From Duganella sp. Root1480D1 (lineage in GTDB: Bacteria; Pseudomonadota; Gammaproteobacteria; Burkholderiales; Burkholderiaceae_D), in assembly GCF_001427305.1 (NCBI RefSeq), contig NZ_LMFZ01000012.1, positions 310,001-374,000 on the forward strand: DNA of 64,000 nt. Reading direction: 5' to 3'. The position numbers and the translations under genes are program-made. Within the stretch, counting starts at the first letter, position 1, and each line of letters begins with the position of its first letter. The notes under the pieces were generated by a model. It was not told the origin of the DNA and made no database searches. It worked only from the letters and a program-made list of their open reading frames with translations. Of the stretch, positions 17,881-27,327 are shown one piece after another.

Positions 17881-20670
17881 GAACTTGTAGTTCCCCACCA
17901 GATAAACCTGCCGCCCCAGCGGATCGGTATACCGCGCATCAAACCCCATCTGATTGCCGCCACCCGCAATACGCTGCGAGAACGGCGGCTCACGGTCAAA
18001 CAGGTTCTTGATGCCGCCAGTCAACACCAGGTTCGGATTGAAGCGGTAGCGCGTCTGCCAATCCCACACCAGGTAATCGCCGACCTTGCGGTTCAGGGCC
18101 ACGAAGTTGCCCGCATCATCGCGCACCGCCTGGTTGCCCTCGCTGATCGGCATATCGTGGTAACCGGACTTGTACACCCCGGTCAAGGAATGGGTCAGCA
18201 CATCCGACTGCTTCCAGCTCGCCACCACTTTGCTGATCCAGCGGAAGGTCACCGAGTTATACGAATCGAAGCGCCCCACGCTGTTCTCGACCGGATCGGT
18301 CGCCAGCGTCTGGAAATCGGCCTTCTTCATATAAGTACCGGTCCAGTTGAACGATAGCTTGCCCTGCTTGTAGGTGTGGTCCCAGTCGATGCCCTGGTAG
18401 TGCGACTTGGCCAGGTTGAACGGCGTCAGTGAGGCGGCTAGCGTGTTCTGCTTCTGGATCGGATCGTAGTAGGACACGAACAGGCCCATATACTTGGCCG
18501 GGTTGTTGAACACCTCGTTTTCCGGCAGCTTGGAAATCTGGTCATTGATCTTCACATCCCAGAAATCGAAGCCGATCGACAGCTCGCGCACAGGCTCGAC
18601 GCGCAGGCCAATCGATGCCTGCTTCGACGTCTCCGGCTTCAAGCCGGTTGCGCCGGAATAAGGATTGCCGCCATTGAGCAGGTTGTACTCCGAGTTGCCG
18701 TTACACAGCGGCAGCAGCGGGCCCGAGGTGATCGGGCATGGGTGCGCATTCGACGAACCGCCGCCTTGCAGCGGGTTGGTGATGTCGGTCAATACCGGCG
18801 CCTTGAAACCGGTGCCGTAAGAGCCGCGCACCAGCACGCTTTCCGCTGGACGCCAGGCTGCGGCCAGCTTGTAGGTGGTCTTGCTCGCATCATTGCCCTT
18901 GGTCGCCGGCGCAATCAGCTTGCCGGCGCTGTCGAAGTTCATCTTATCCTTCACGGCATCGTAGCTGTCGTAGCGCACGTCGCCGGTCAGCTCCAGCCCT
19001 TTTACCACCGGCACCACCAGCTCGGCGAAGGCGCCCCAGTTCTTGCGCGAAGCATCGGTCGGCAGCGCGCCCGAAATGCCGCCGATCGGGCTGTCGGTGA
19101 AGTTCGGCTGCAGGCTGTTGGCGCCCATCGTGATCGAGCTTGGGTCGTAGACATATTTCTGGCGCAGGAAGTCGCCGCCCAGTGCCAGCATGGCCGAGCC
19201 GCCCGGTGCTTCGAATACGGAACGCGAGCCGCGCAGGTTCACCACATCGATTTTGGACGTGGTTTCATCCAGCTTCTGGTGCAGCACGGCGGAAGCCAGT
19301 GCCGCGCGCGTTTCAGCGGTCGGCACGATGAATGGGTTGTAAGCGCCGGAGGCCATCAGGGCGTCCAGCTTGTCGCTGCTGGTGTAGCCCGATACCGCGT
19401 GGTCTTCCGCCGTGGTCTCCGAATGGGTGTAGGAAGCATTCAGATCCCAACCGCCCAGGCGCCCTTCGACGCCGAACGCCAGGTGCCGCGCTTCAGTCTT
19501 CCAGTCGTCGGTACGGCCACCGGCATCGACCAGGCGCAGGCTCATGGTGGCTGAATTCACGGTCGCCGGGTCCACGCCCAGCTTGACCAGCGCCGGCACC
19601 ACATTCGCTTTGTACAGCGCGGAATTGATATCCAGCGACAGCGGCTGGGCCGGCGGCGCATAGCGCGCCGTGCTGGTGAACTTCGAATACAGGCCTTCGG
19701 CAAAGAAGGTCCAGTCGGCATTGAGCCTGAAATTGGTGGAGGCGAACAAGCCATCGCGCTTCAGTTCGGGCAGCAGTTCGACCACCGAGCCATAGTTGAA
19801 CATGCAGCGGTCGCCCACCTTGAACGTATTCGGCGCACCGCATGCGCCAGTGTTGATCAGGCTTGGGTTGAACAGCACATTGCCATTGCTGGTGCGCGCA
19901 TTGACGTTGCCCGGGATCGAATTGGCCGATACCTGGTACAGCGAATAGCGCTTGCCGCCTTCACTGAATTCATGCACCCCACCTGGCGCGGAGAAGCTGC
20001 GGTCGCTGGCGCTCAGCTCTTTTTGCGTGTCGTGGCTGTAGGCCAGCAGCACGTTGAAGCCATCGGTCTCCAGCTCGCCAAAGCCCTTGGATATCGCAAC
20101 GTTCGACGTGGCGCCTTCGCTGCCCTTGGTGGGACGGTTGTAGGTCAGCTCGATATGGGCATCGGTCTGGTTTTTCTTCAGGATGAAGTTGACCACGCCG
20201 GCAATCGCATCGGAACCATACAGCGCGGAAGCGCCGTCGGTCAGGATCTCGACCCGTTCAACCGCCGACAGCGGGATCGAAGCCAGGTTGACCGCGGAGC
20301 CCGAGCTATAAGGCGCGATGCGCCGACCGTTCAACAGCACCAGCGTGTAGCCGGTGCCGATGGCATGCACCGAAGCGGTCTGCACGCCCCCGCCGCCGCC
20401 ATTGATCGACGCGGCCGACGTGACAAAGCCCTGCATGGAAGGCAGCGTGGCGACCAGGTCGGCCACGGTAGTGGCGCCGGTCTGCTCGATCTGCGCCTTG
20501 GAAAGGGTCTGCACCGGCAATGCGCCTTCGACTGCAACGCGCTTGATTGCCGAACCGGTGATCTCGACCCGCTGGATGTTCTCCTCAGCCATGACCGGCA
20601 GGGCTGCAACGCCCATGCCGGCCATGAACATCAGTCGCACGGAGCGCGACAGGATGGTTTCTTTCATCAT
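17878..20670 (-). CDS. TonB-dependent receptor (substrate unknown)
   Basis: A 930-residue outer-membrane receptor with a signal peptide (MKETILSRSVRLMFMAGMGV...ALPVMA), TonB-box-like QRVEITGSAI, a plug domain (IGTGYTLVLLNGRRIAPYSS; GASALYGSDAIAGVVNFILK) and a barrel ending in Phe (VGNYKF). Two adjacent ATGs are possible starts. It is a paralogue of the receptor just upstream on the same strand, sharing the MLKKTILVRS/MKETILSRS signal-peptide style, and a terminator separates them. Its stop codon is provided by repeat element copy A. Confidence 0.9.
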   Translation of the reverse strand: MMKETILSRSVRLMFMAGMGVAALPVMAEENIQRVEITGSAIKRVAVEGALPVQTLSKAQIEQTGATTVADLVATLPSMQGFVTSAASINGGGGGVQTASVHAIGTGYTLVLLNGRRIAPYSSGSAVNLASIPLSAVERVEILTDGASALYGSDAIAGVVNFILKKNQTDAHIELTYNRPTKGSEGATSNVAISKGFGELETDGFNVLLAYSHDTQKELSASDRSFSAPGGVHEFSEGGKRYSLYQVSANSIPGNVNARTSNGNVLFNPSLINTGACGAPNTFKVGDRCMFNYGSVVELLPELKRDGLFASTNFRLNADWTFFAEGLYSKFTSTARYAPPAQPLSLDINSALYKANVVPALVKLGVDPATVNSATMSLRLVDAGGRTDDWKTEARHLAFGVEGRLGGWDLNASYTHSETTAEDHAVSGYTSSDKLDALMASGAYNPFIVPTAETRAALASAVLHQKLDETTSKIDVVNLRGSRSVFEAPGGSAMLALGGDFLRQKYVYDPSSITMGANSLQPNFTDSPIGGISGALPTDASRKNWGAFAELVVPVVKGLELTGDVRYDSYDAVKDKMNFDSAGKLIAPATKGNDASKTTYKLAAAWRPAESVLVRGSYGTGFKAPVLTDITNPLQGGGSSNAHPCPITSGPLLPLCNGNSEYNLLNGGNPYSGATGLKPETSKQASIGLRVEPVRELSIGFDFWDVKINDQISKLPENEVFNNPAKYMGLFVSYYDPIQKQNTLAASLTPFNLAKSHYQGIDWDHTYKQGKLSFNWTGTYMKKADFQTLATDPVENSVGRFDSYNSVTFRWISKVVASWKQSDVLTHSLTGVYKSGYHDMPISEGNQAVRDDAGNFVALNRKVGDYLVWDWQTRYRFNPNLVLTGGIKNLFDREPPFSQRIAGGGNQMGFDARYTDPLGRQVYLVGNYKF

Positions 20671-20843
20671 CGTTTCCTCTTTGACTCTCTGTTTTTGTAC
20701 TCGCCGCGGCTTGCGGCTCGTTTATCAGAGCATGTCAATTCAGCAATGAAAAATGAAAAAAGCAGATTGTGCAGGAGTCGATGGAAATCCGGCTTCGAAT
20801 CAACAAGTTTCCTGTCGTTTTTACGACAAGCGAAAGAAAAAGC

Positions 20844-20876
20844 AAAAAAAAACGGATACCCGAAGGTATCCGTTTT
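20844..20876 (-). terminator. Rho-independent terminator between tandem TonB receptors
   Basis: AAAACGGATACC, a CGAA loop and GGTATCCGTTTT make a twelve-pair stem. On the minus strand a run of T residues follows, so it terminates the upstream receptor (20901-23804). Confidence 0.9.
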
Positions 20877-20900
20877 GTAGGGCTTGCTAGCTAGCTCGAA

Positions 20901-23804
20901 TTAGAACTGATAGGTCAGGCCGAGCGAGAAGAAGCGGCCAACTGCGCCAGCCTGGTGCAACGAAGCGTTGTACGCGGTCTGTGCGGTTGCATTGCCGTAG
21001 GTACCAACGTCGATCGGAGGCTGCTTGTCGAACACGTTCAGGATCGCGCCGCGGACCGACAGGTCCTTGGTGATCTTGTACACCACGTTCAGGTTGGTGG
21101 TGGTGAACGACGACACGCGGCAGTACTCAGCAGGCTGGGTCACACCCTGGAAGTAGGTACGGCCACCGACGTCAAGACCGGTCGAATCGCAGGAGGTACC
21201 GCCAACCGATGGATCCAGGGTCGAGAACGAGCTGGTGTAGTTCATGGTTGCGCTCAGATCCAATGGACCACGGACATAGCCCAGGGTGAACTGTGCACGG
21301 TCTTTCGGGTTACCGGTCGCGCCGCCAACCACGGATGGGCCTTGGGTGCCGGCCATCGAGTAGACGGTGCCATCAGCAGCGATCTGCTTGTACGACAGGG
21401 TGTGCGCTACGTTCAGGTTAGCGCGCAGGGTACCCATGTCGCCCATGCGCCATTTGTAGCTGATGTCAGCTTCGAGGCCGCTGGTCTTGGTCTTGCCGCT
21501 GTTGATGTACGGCGACAGGGCGTAAGCCGCGGTACCGACGCTAGGCGTGCCCAGGAAGGTGCCGCCGTTGCCGTCGGAGATCTCCATCGGAACCGGTGCA
21601 ACGCGCACGAAGGTCGGCACGAAGCCTGGCAGATTGCCGGCTGCGGTCACGATCTGGTTCTTCACTTCGATGTTGTAGTAATCGAAGGTTGCGCTCAGAT
21701 CCTTGACCGGATCCAGGATAATGCCCAGGTTGTACGAGGTCGACTTCTCAGGCGCCAGGTCCTTGTTGGTGATCTGGACGTATGGTGGGCTGATCGCGCA
21801 CTGGTTAACCGCGTTGCCTGCGGTCGTGGTCTTGCCGTCCGGGCACAGGATCGGGTCAGGAATCGCGTTGAAGGTGAAGAACGAACCTGCGTTGCCCACT
21901 TCAGCCGGGTTAGGTGCACGGAAACCTTTGGCGATGCCACCGCGGAAGCCAACCTGCTTGGTTGGAGCCCACTTGAAGTTGGCAGCTGGGGTGAACGAGT
22001 GACCGTAGCTGTTGTAGTGGTCGTAACGAGCCGACAGGTGAGCTTCCAGAGTCTTGAGCGGGTTGGCTTGCAACTCGGCAAACACAGCGGCGTTGGTCTC
22101 ATCGCCGATCACGAAGGCGGAAGTGCTAGCCACTTGACCGGTCAAGGTTGGGCCGGCTGGCGGCGAATTCTGCTTGCGCTTGTGCCAGTGACCACCAACC
22201 GCCAGCGCCAGAGGACCTTGACCCAGTTGCATCAGTTCACGGGAACCGATCAGGTCAATGTAGTTCAGCTTGGAGGTCAGCTCATTGGTGAAGTGCGGCG
22301 AAACGCTGGCCAGGATCGATGGATCGTTGCCGCCCAGCACGTTGAAGCTACCGTTGTTCAGAGCCGCGTACAGCGAAGGACGGTCGATGTAACCGCTGTA
22401 TTTGATGTCGGTCTTGACTTCGGTGATACCTGCGCCGCCGTTGATATCCCAGCCAGCAGCCGTGCCCTTGATGTCGGCAGCCAGGCGGGTGGTCTTGGCG
22501 GTGTTGTCCAGGGTGTTGGTTGGATCGACGCCAGGGATATAGCCGTACAGGCGTGCTGCAGAGCCCAGGTTGTTGGTGATGCCGCCACCGCCAACTTTTG
22601 CACCGGCTGCGAACAGGGTGCTCGGGATGCGGTTGACGCCGGCAGTCAGCACGCCATTATTCAGGGTGGTGTTACCAGCGAAGGTGCTTGGCGAGAAGGT
22701 CGCGCCCATGCCGCGGTTGTTGACACTGTCACGGCGGAACAGCGAAGCTTTCAGGCCCAGTTCCCAATCGGCGCCCAGCTTCTTGGTAAAGCCAGCCATC
22801 ACGTTGATGTTCTGGGTCCGTGGCTGGATGTTACCTGCGGTATCACGCACGATGCAGTTATCGGACATGTACTTGTTGAAGTTGCAGTTCGAATCCAGGA
22901 ACTGGTAGTTCGCTGGGTTCAACGCTGCAGAGCCGTTGACTTTCGCGCCGGACGGGTTGTACAGGAACGGGGTGCTGGCTGCGGTCAGGAAGCTGTTGAT
23001 GCTGACTGGCTGCAGGGTCACAGGGTCGATACGTGCGACCGGTGCGCCCAGGCTGATGTTGTTGCCGCCGCGCAAACGCCAGTCACGGTTGTCCCAGTCA
23101 TTGCCTTCGCGGTCAGCGACCTTGATCGCTTCCTGGCGACGGAATTCCGCAGTGATAAAGGCGTTGTAGCCGTCGGCGTCCAGATCGCCAAAGCCGGTGC
23201 CGAACGAGGCACGGGTGGTCTTGCCGCCGCCGTGCTCGGTGGTGCCGCCTTCCACGTTGACGCGGGTGCCGGTGATGCTCTTCTTCAGGACGATGTTGAC
23301 CACGCCTGCGATAGCGTCGGAACCGTAGGTCGCCGATGCGCCGCTCTTCAAGACGTCGATGTGGTCGATGGCGTCAAATGGGATCGACGAAACGTCGACG
23401 AAGGAGCGCTGCGAGTCATCCGACAGCGGGTATGGTGCCACACGGTGGCCGTCAACCAGTACCAGGGTTGCGCCGACGGTCAGGCCGCGCAGCGAAATGC
23501 CGCTGGCGCCGTTTGCAAACGCGCCGGAGAAGCCAGTGCCCAGGGTACCTGCGCCGTTGGCGGCCAGGTCGGTCAGCAGTTCGGCGACCGAAGTCTTGCC
23601 ACTACGCTGGATGTCTTGGGCGGTCAGTACTTGCACCGGTGCAGCGGTTTCAGTGTCGGTGCGGCTGATCAGAGAGCCGGTCACCACCACGCGCTGGACA
23701 GTTTCGCCAGACTGCTGCTGCGCCATGGCTGGCATAGCAGCCAGAACGGCCGCGCCGCCGAAGGCCACGGCCAGCGAACGAACAAGAATCGTCTTTTTCA
23801 ACAT
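20901..23804 (-). CDS. TonB-dependent receptor (substrate unknown)
   Basis: A 967-residue outer-membrane receptor: signal peptide (MLKKTILVRSLAVAFGGAAV...MPAMAQ), TonB-box-like QRVVVTGSLI, a plug domain (LTVGATLVLVDGHRVAPYPL; GASATYGSDAIAGVVNIVLK) and a large barrel ending in Phe (LGLTYQF). It is the promoter-proximal member of a tandem pair but has its own terminator. A 25-base palindrome lies about 70 bases upstream of the ATG and may be an operator. The ligand cannot be inferred. Confidence 0.92.
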   Translation of the reverse strand: MLKKTILVRSLAVAFGGAAVLAAMPAMAQQQSGETVQRVVVTGSLISRTDTETAAPVQVLTAQDIQRSGKTSVAELLTDLAANGAGTLGTGFSGAFANGASGISLRGLTVGATLVLVDGHRVAPYPLSDDSQRSFVDVSSIPFDAIDHIDVLKSGASATYGSDAIAGVVNIVLKKSITGTRVNVEGGTTEHGGGKTTRASFGTGFGDLDADGYNAFITAEFRRQEAIKVADREGNDWDNRDWRLRGGNNISLGAPVARIDPVTLQPVSINSFLTAASTPFLYNPSGAKVNGSAALNPANYQFLDSNCNFNKYMSDNCIVRDTAGNIQPRTQNINVMAGFTKKLGADWELGLKASLFRRDSVNNRGMGATFSPSTFAGNTTLNNGVLTAGVNRIPSTLFAAGAKVGGGGITNNLGSAARLYGYIPGVDPTNTLDNTAKTTRLAADIKGTAAGWDINGGAGITEVKTDIKYSGYIDRPSLYAALNNGSFNVLGGNDPSILASVSPHFTNELTSKLNYIDLIGSRELMQLGQGPLALAVGGHWHKRKQNSPPAGPTLTGQVASTSAFVIGDETNAAVFAELQANPLKTLEAHLSARYDHYNSYGHSFTPAANFKWAPTKQVGFRGGIAKGFRAPNPAEVGNAGSFFTFNAIPDPILCPDGKTTTAGNAVNQCAISPPYVQITNKDLAPEKSTSYNLGIILDPVKDLSATFDYYNIEVKNQIVTAAGNLPGFVPTFVRVAPVPMEISDGNGGTFLGTPSVGTAAYALSPYINSGKTKTSGLEADISYKWRMGDMGTLRANLNVAHTLSYKQIAADGTVYSMAGTQGPSVVGGATGNPKDRAQFTLGYVRGPLDLSATMNYTSSFSTLDPSVGGTSCDSTGLDVGGRTYFQGVTQPAEYCRVSSFTTTNLNVVYKITKDLSVRGAILNVFDKQPPIDVGTYGNATAQTAYNASLHQAGAVGRFFSLGLTYQF

Positions 23805-24365
23805 TTTGGTTCCTAAAATATTTGTTTGTCCCGACTAAACCAAAAAAACATGATCACCTTTTGGGCGATACCGAAGTCAATTGCATCAATTGATTTCAGC
23901 GTAGGATAAGACCATGACCAACTTGTCTATGTCAATAAAAGCACCAGCAATATGATAAAAAACAACAGTGCTAAAGCATTAGCGCGTAGGATTACGTAGT
24001 TCGATACGTATCGCTACAAAAGCAAATAATTGACTGGAGATTGGCGAAATTTGCACGCCCGAGCCATTTTCACGATCAGGTGCAAATGTGTGGGAATTAA
24101 TACCTGGACATTATCGCCAATACAATTGGTGATAATTAGACAGTTCGCCAAATTAATCGGCGAACTAATTGAATTACTGCGAGAGATAATCGAACTTGCA
24201 AATAAGCAAGCTGCGCAATTTATCAACTATTGCATCCTTCCCCTGCAAAGTACAGTAAATGTTTGTATCGAGGCGCTACCCCGTTGCGTGATTACAACCA
24301 TTGAAAGCGGGTAGAATGTCGCCTTTGGGCCCGTTGCGCGCCCCATCTTGCTGAGAAAGACCATC
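23805..24365. other. AT-rich 561-base intergenic region with multiple dyads
   Basis: No convincing gene lies here. Besides the palindrome at 23873-23897, there are four inverted repeats within 160 bases: TTTGCAC/GTGCAAA (24050-24056, 24080-24086), TTATCGCCAAT/ATTGGTGATAA (24111-24121, 24125-24135, one mismatch), GTTCGCC/GGCGAAC (24143-24149, 24159-24165) and CTTGC/GCAAG near 24196-24212. It must hold promoters for the flanking divergent genes. The dyad density suggests an additional operator array or structured leader. Confidence 0.5.
23873..23897. promoter_or_regulatory. Palindrome upstream of TonB receptor (putative operator)
   Basis: TCAATTG, CAT, CAATTGA is a perfect 7+7 inverted repeat, extended outward by GAA/TTC after one mismatched pair. 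It lies 69-93 bases upstream of the receptor ATG, a typical operator position. The cognate regulator is not identifiable here. Confidence 0.5.
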
Positions 24366-26000
24366 ATGTTGCGACTAAATGAAATCAAACTCCCTCTCAA
24401 CCACGAGGAACCGGAGCTGGCCAAGGCCATCCTGGCCCGACTGAAGATTTCACCGCAGCAGATGCTGGGCTTTACTGTCTACAAACGCAGCTATGATGCG
24501 CGAAAGAAGGCCAACATCTCGCTAATCTACTCGGTGGACGTCGAAACCACGGACGACGCCGGCATCCTGGCCAAGGGTGCCGACGACAAGCACCTGATGC
24601 CCTCGCCGGACATGGCCTATAAATTCGTGGCCCATGGCGTCAACGCCGACGGCAGGCAGCCGCGCCCGGTAGTCATCGGCATGGGGCCGTGCGGGCTGTT
24701 CGCGGCCCTGATCCTGGCCCAGATGGGCCTGAAGCCCATCATCCTCGAACGCGGCAAGACGGTTCGCGAGCGCACCAAGGATACTTTTGGTTTCTGGCGC
24801 AAGCGCGTGCTGAATCCTGAATCGAACGTGCAGTTCGGCGAAGGCGGCGCCGGCACCTTCTCGGACGGCAAGCTGTACAGCCAGATCAGCGACCCCAGGC
24901 ACTATGGCCGCAAGGTGCTGACCGAGTTTGTTAAATCCGGCGCACCGGAAGAAATCATTTACGTCAGCAAGCCGCACATCGGCACCTTCCGCCTGGTCAA
25001 GATGGTGGAAAACATGCGCGAGGAAATCACCGCCCTTGGCGGAGAAATCCGCTTCGAGCAGCGCGTGACCGATTTCGACATTCGCGAGGAGAACGGCGTG
25101 CGCCAGGTGCGCGGCGTGCACCTGGCCAGCGGCGAATACATCGAAACCAGCCATGTGGTGCTGGCCATCGGCCACAGCTCGCGCGACACGTTTGAAACCT
25201 TGTACCAGCGCGGCGTTTATGTGGAAGCCAAGCCGTTCTCGATCGGCTTCCGCGTCGAGCACCCGCAATCGCTGATCGACCAGTGCCGCTTCGGCCCGAA
25301 CGCCGGCCACCCTATCCTGGGCGCGGCCGATTACAAGCTGGTGCACCATGCCAGCAATGGCCGCGCGGTGTACAGCTTTTGCATGTGCCCGGGCGGCACC
25401 GTGGTGGCGGCAGCATCGGAACCGGGCCGTGTCGTGACCAACGGCATGTCGCAGTATTCGCGCGCCGAACGCAATGCCAACAGCGCCATCGTGGTATCGA
25501 TCAGTCCAGAGGAAGATTACCCGGGCCACCCGCTGGCCGGCATCGAGCTGCAGCGCCGCCTGGAAGAGAAAGCCTATGTACTGGGCGGATCCAACTACAA
25601 CGCACCGGGCCAGTTGATGGGCGATTTCGTGGCCGGCCGCGCGTCGAGTGACGTCGGCGCCGTCACGCCGTCCTTCAAGCCTGGCATCACCTGGACCGAC
25701 CTGGCCACCATCCTGCCGGAATACGCCGTGGTGGCGCTGCGCGAAGCCTTCCCTGCCTTCGACAAGCAGGTCAAGGGCTACTTCAAGCACGACGCCGTGC
25801 TGACCGGCCTGGAAACCCGTACCTCGTCGCCGATCCGCATCAAGCGCAATAACGACGACCTGCAAAGCCTGAACACGCGCGGCCTGTTCCCGGCCGGCGA
25901 AGGCGCAGGCTATGCCGGCGGCATCCTGTCGGCCGGCGTGGATGGCATCAAGGTGGCGGAAGCCGTCGCGCTGTCTATGCAGGCGGCAGACAAGACTTGA
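24366..26000 (+). CDS. FAD-dependent dehydrogenase/oxidoreductase of unknown substrate
   Basis: A 544-residue flavoprotein. A small N-terminal domain (residues 1-90, LPLNHEEPELAKAILARLKI) precedes the dinucleotide-binding motif VVIGMGPCGLFAALILAQMG near residue 105. Other conserved parts are ESNVQFGEGGAGTFSDGKLY, GFRVEHPQSLIDQ and the C-terminal GLFPAGEGAGYAGGILSAGVDG, which closes the FAD site. This architecture matches the uncharacterised COG2509-type FAD-dependent dehydrogenases. GAGAAAG lies just upstream of the chosen ATG. Its 3' end overlaps the convergent histidine kinase gene by 26 bases. Confidence 0.88.
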   Translation: MLRLNEIKLPLNHEEPELAKAILARLKISPQQMLGFTVYKRSYDARKKANISLIYSVDVETTDDAGILAKGADDKHLMPSPDMAYKFVAHGVNADGRQPRPVVIGMGPCGLFAALILAQMGLKPIILERGKTVRERTKDTFGFWRKRVLNPESNVQFGEGGAGTFSDGKLYSQISDPRHYGRKVLTEFVKSGAPEEIIYVSKPHIGTFRLVKMVENMREEITALGGEIRFEQRVTDFDIREENGVRQVRGVHLASGEYIETSHVVLAIGHSSRDTFETLYQRGVYVEAKPFSIGFRVEHPQSLIDQCRFGPNAGHPILGAADYKLVHHASNGRAVYSFCMCPGGTVVAAASEPGRVVTNGMSQYSRAERNANSAIVVSISPEEDYPGHPLAGIELQRRLEEKAYVLGGSNYNAPGQLMGDFVAGRASSDVGAVTPSFKPGITWTDLATILPEYAVVALREAFPAFDKQVKGYFKHDAVLTGLETRTSSPIRIKRNNDDLQSLNTRGLFPAGEGAGYAGGILSAGVDGIKVAEAVALSMQAADKT

Positions 26001-27318
26001 CTTCAAACGGCATGCGCAGGTGGAAGCGGCAGCCCTGTCCGGGCTGGCTGTGTACTTCCACCGCGCCGCCCATCTGCTGCATGATGGTGTACACGATATG
26101 CATGCCCAGCCCTGAACCACCCTGCCCGCGCTTGGTGGTGAAGAAGGGCTCGTAAATCCTCTCCCGCACGCCGGGCGCCAGCCCGACGCCCTGGTCGACG
26201 AAATCCATCTCCAGCCAGCCGTCGGCCACGCTGGCGCGCACCGTCACCGTGCCGCCCTGCCCGTTCGGATAGGCATGGCGCGCCGCGTTCATCAGGAGGT
26301 TGGACAGCACCTGGGAAAACTTCCCGGGCGGCAGGCGTGGCCGCAGCAGGTGGTCGATCTCCACCTCGACCTTGATGCCGGCCTTGCGCAGCTCAGGGCT
26401 GTGCGCCGACACCACACCCTGCACATAGTCTTTCAGCGCCAGCGTGCTGACATGCTCCGTGCCCTGGTCCACCGCCAATTGCTTGAAATTGCCGATCAGG
26501 GCCGCCGCGCGGTGCAGGTTCTGTTCGATCAGCGCCGCAGCATCGTTCAGGCGCGCCGCCAGGTTGACCAGGTCGGAGCGGCTCACTTTCGGCGCCTCCA
26601 GCGCCTGCACCAACTGTGCCGTGTAGCTGCTCATTGCCGATGCGGCCGTCAGCGCCACGCCCACCGGCGTATTTACTTCATGCGCCACGCCAGCGACCAG
26701 CGAGCCCAGTGCCGCCATTTTTTCCTGCTCCACCAGGCTGGCCTGCGCCGCGCGCAAGGCATCGGTGCGGCGCGAGACCTTTTCTTCCAGCAGGTGCTCG
26801 CGGTCCTGGTGCTGCAGTTCCGCCGCCGCACGCGCCGCGAAAATCGACAGCAGCGACAGCGCCAGCAAGCGCTTGTTCTCGTCGATCTGCTTGGTGTCGA
26901 TGGCCGACAGGATGCCCAGCGTCTTGCCCTCGGTGTCGACCATCGGCATGCCGACATAGCTTTCCGCCTTCATGTCCACCAGCAGCGTGTCCAGCGGATA
27001 ATCCTGCTGGATGCCGCAGCCGTGGAAGCACATGGTCTGGTCGGTGACGTTGTGGCAAGGCGTGTGTTCCAGGCTGTATTCCATATTCGGCAGGAACTCC
27101 TCGCCGGCCCACACGGCAAGCGTGCGGATGCCCTCCTGCCCATCCGGCATGCGGATCACGCGGCCGGCGATCACGTAAGTCACATCCAGGGCCGCCGCCA
27201 GGTCGCGCACCAGCACGCGGAAAAACTCGCCGCCGCGGGCACGCGCAGTGGAATCGGTAATCGAGCGCAACGCCGCCTCGGCCAGGGTGCGCGCGTCGTT
27301 GGCGTCGAATAATTCCAT
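25975..27318 (-). CDS. GAF-domain sensor histidine kinase
   Basis: A 447-residue cytoplasmic kinase with no membrane segment. A GAF sensor domain covers about residues 25-165, a short coiled coil follows, the phosphoacceptor His is H213 in LVAGVAHEVNTPVG, and the ATPase domain has VLSNLLMNAARHAYPNG, FVDQGVGLAPGVRERI and GGSGLGMHIVYTIM. The gene starts nine bases after the response regulator gene at 27328-28881, so the two form a pair. The GAF domain carries several cysteines (C88, C97, C101), which might sense redox state or bind a ligand; that is inference. Confidence 0.92.
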   Translation of the reverse strand: MELFDANDARTLAEAALRSITDSTARARGGEFFRVLVRDLAAALDVTYVIAGRVIRMPDGQEGIRTLAVWAGEEFLPNMEYSLEHTPCHNVTDQTMCFHGCGIQQDYPLDTLLVDMKAESYVGMPMVDTEGKTLGILSAIDTKQIDENKRLLALSLLSIFAARAAAELQHQDREHLLEEKVSRRTDALRAAQASLVEQEKMAALGSLVAGVAHEVNTPVGVALTAASAMSSYTAQLVQALEAPKVSRSDLVNLAARLNDAAALIEQNLHRAAALIGNFKQLAVDQGTEHVSTLALKDYVQGVVSAHSPELRKAGIKVEVEIDHLLRPRLPPGKFSQVLSNLLMNAARHAYPNGQGGTVTVRASVADGWLEMDFVDQGVGLAPGVRERIYEPFFTTKRGQGGSGLGMHIVYTIMQQMGGAVEVHSQPGQGCRFHLRMPFEVKSCLPPA

Positions 27319-27327
27319 CGCGGGCTC

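Noticed and set aside
17878..23804. Tandem TonB receptors as a polysaccharide-utilisation locus
   Set aside because: No SusD-like protein, glycoside hydrolase or sugar transporter is next to them, and a terminator separates the two.
24030..24314. 94-codon open frame in the AT-rich gap, with a helical middle part
   Set aside because: No ribosome-binding site, no family resemblance, and the dyads cut through it; an open frame this short occurs by chance.
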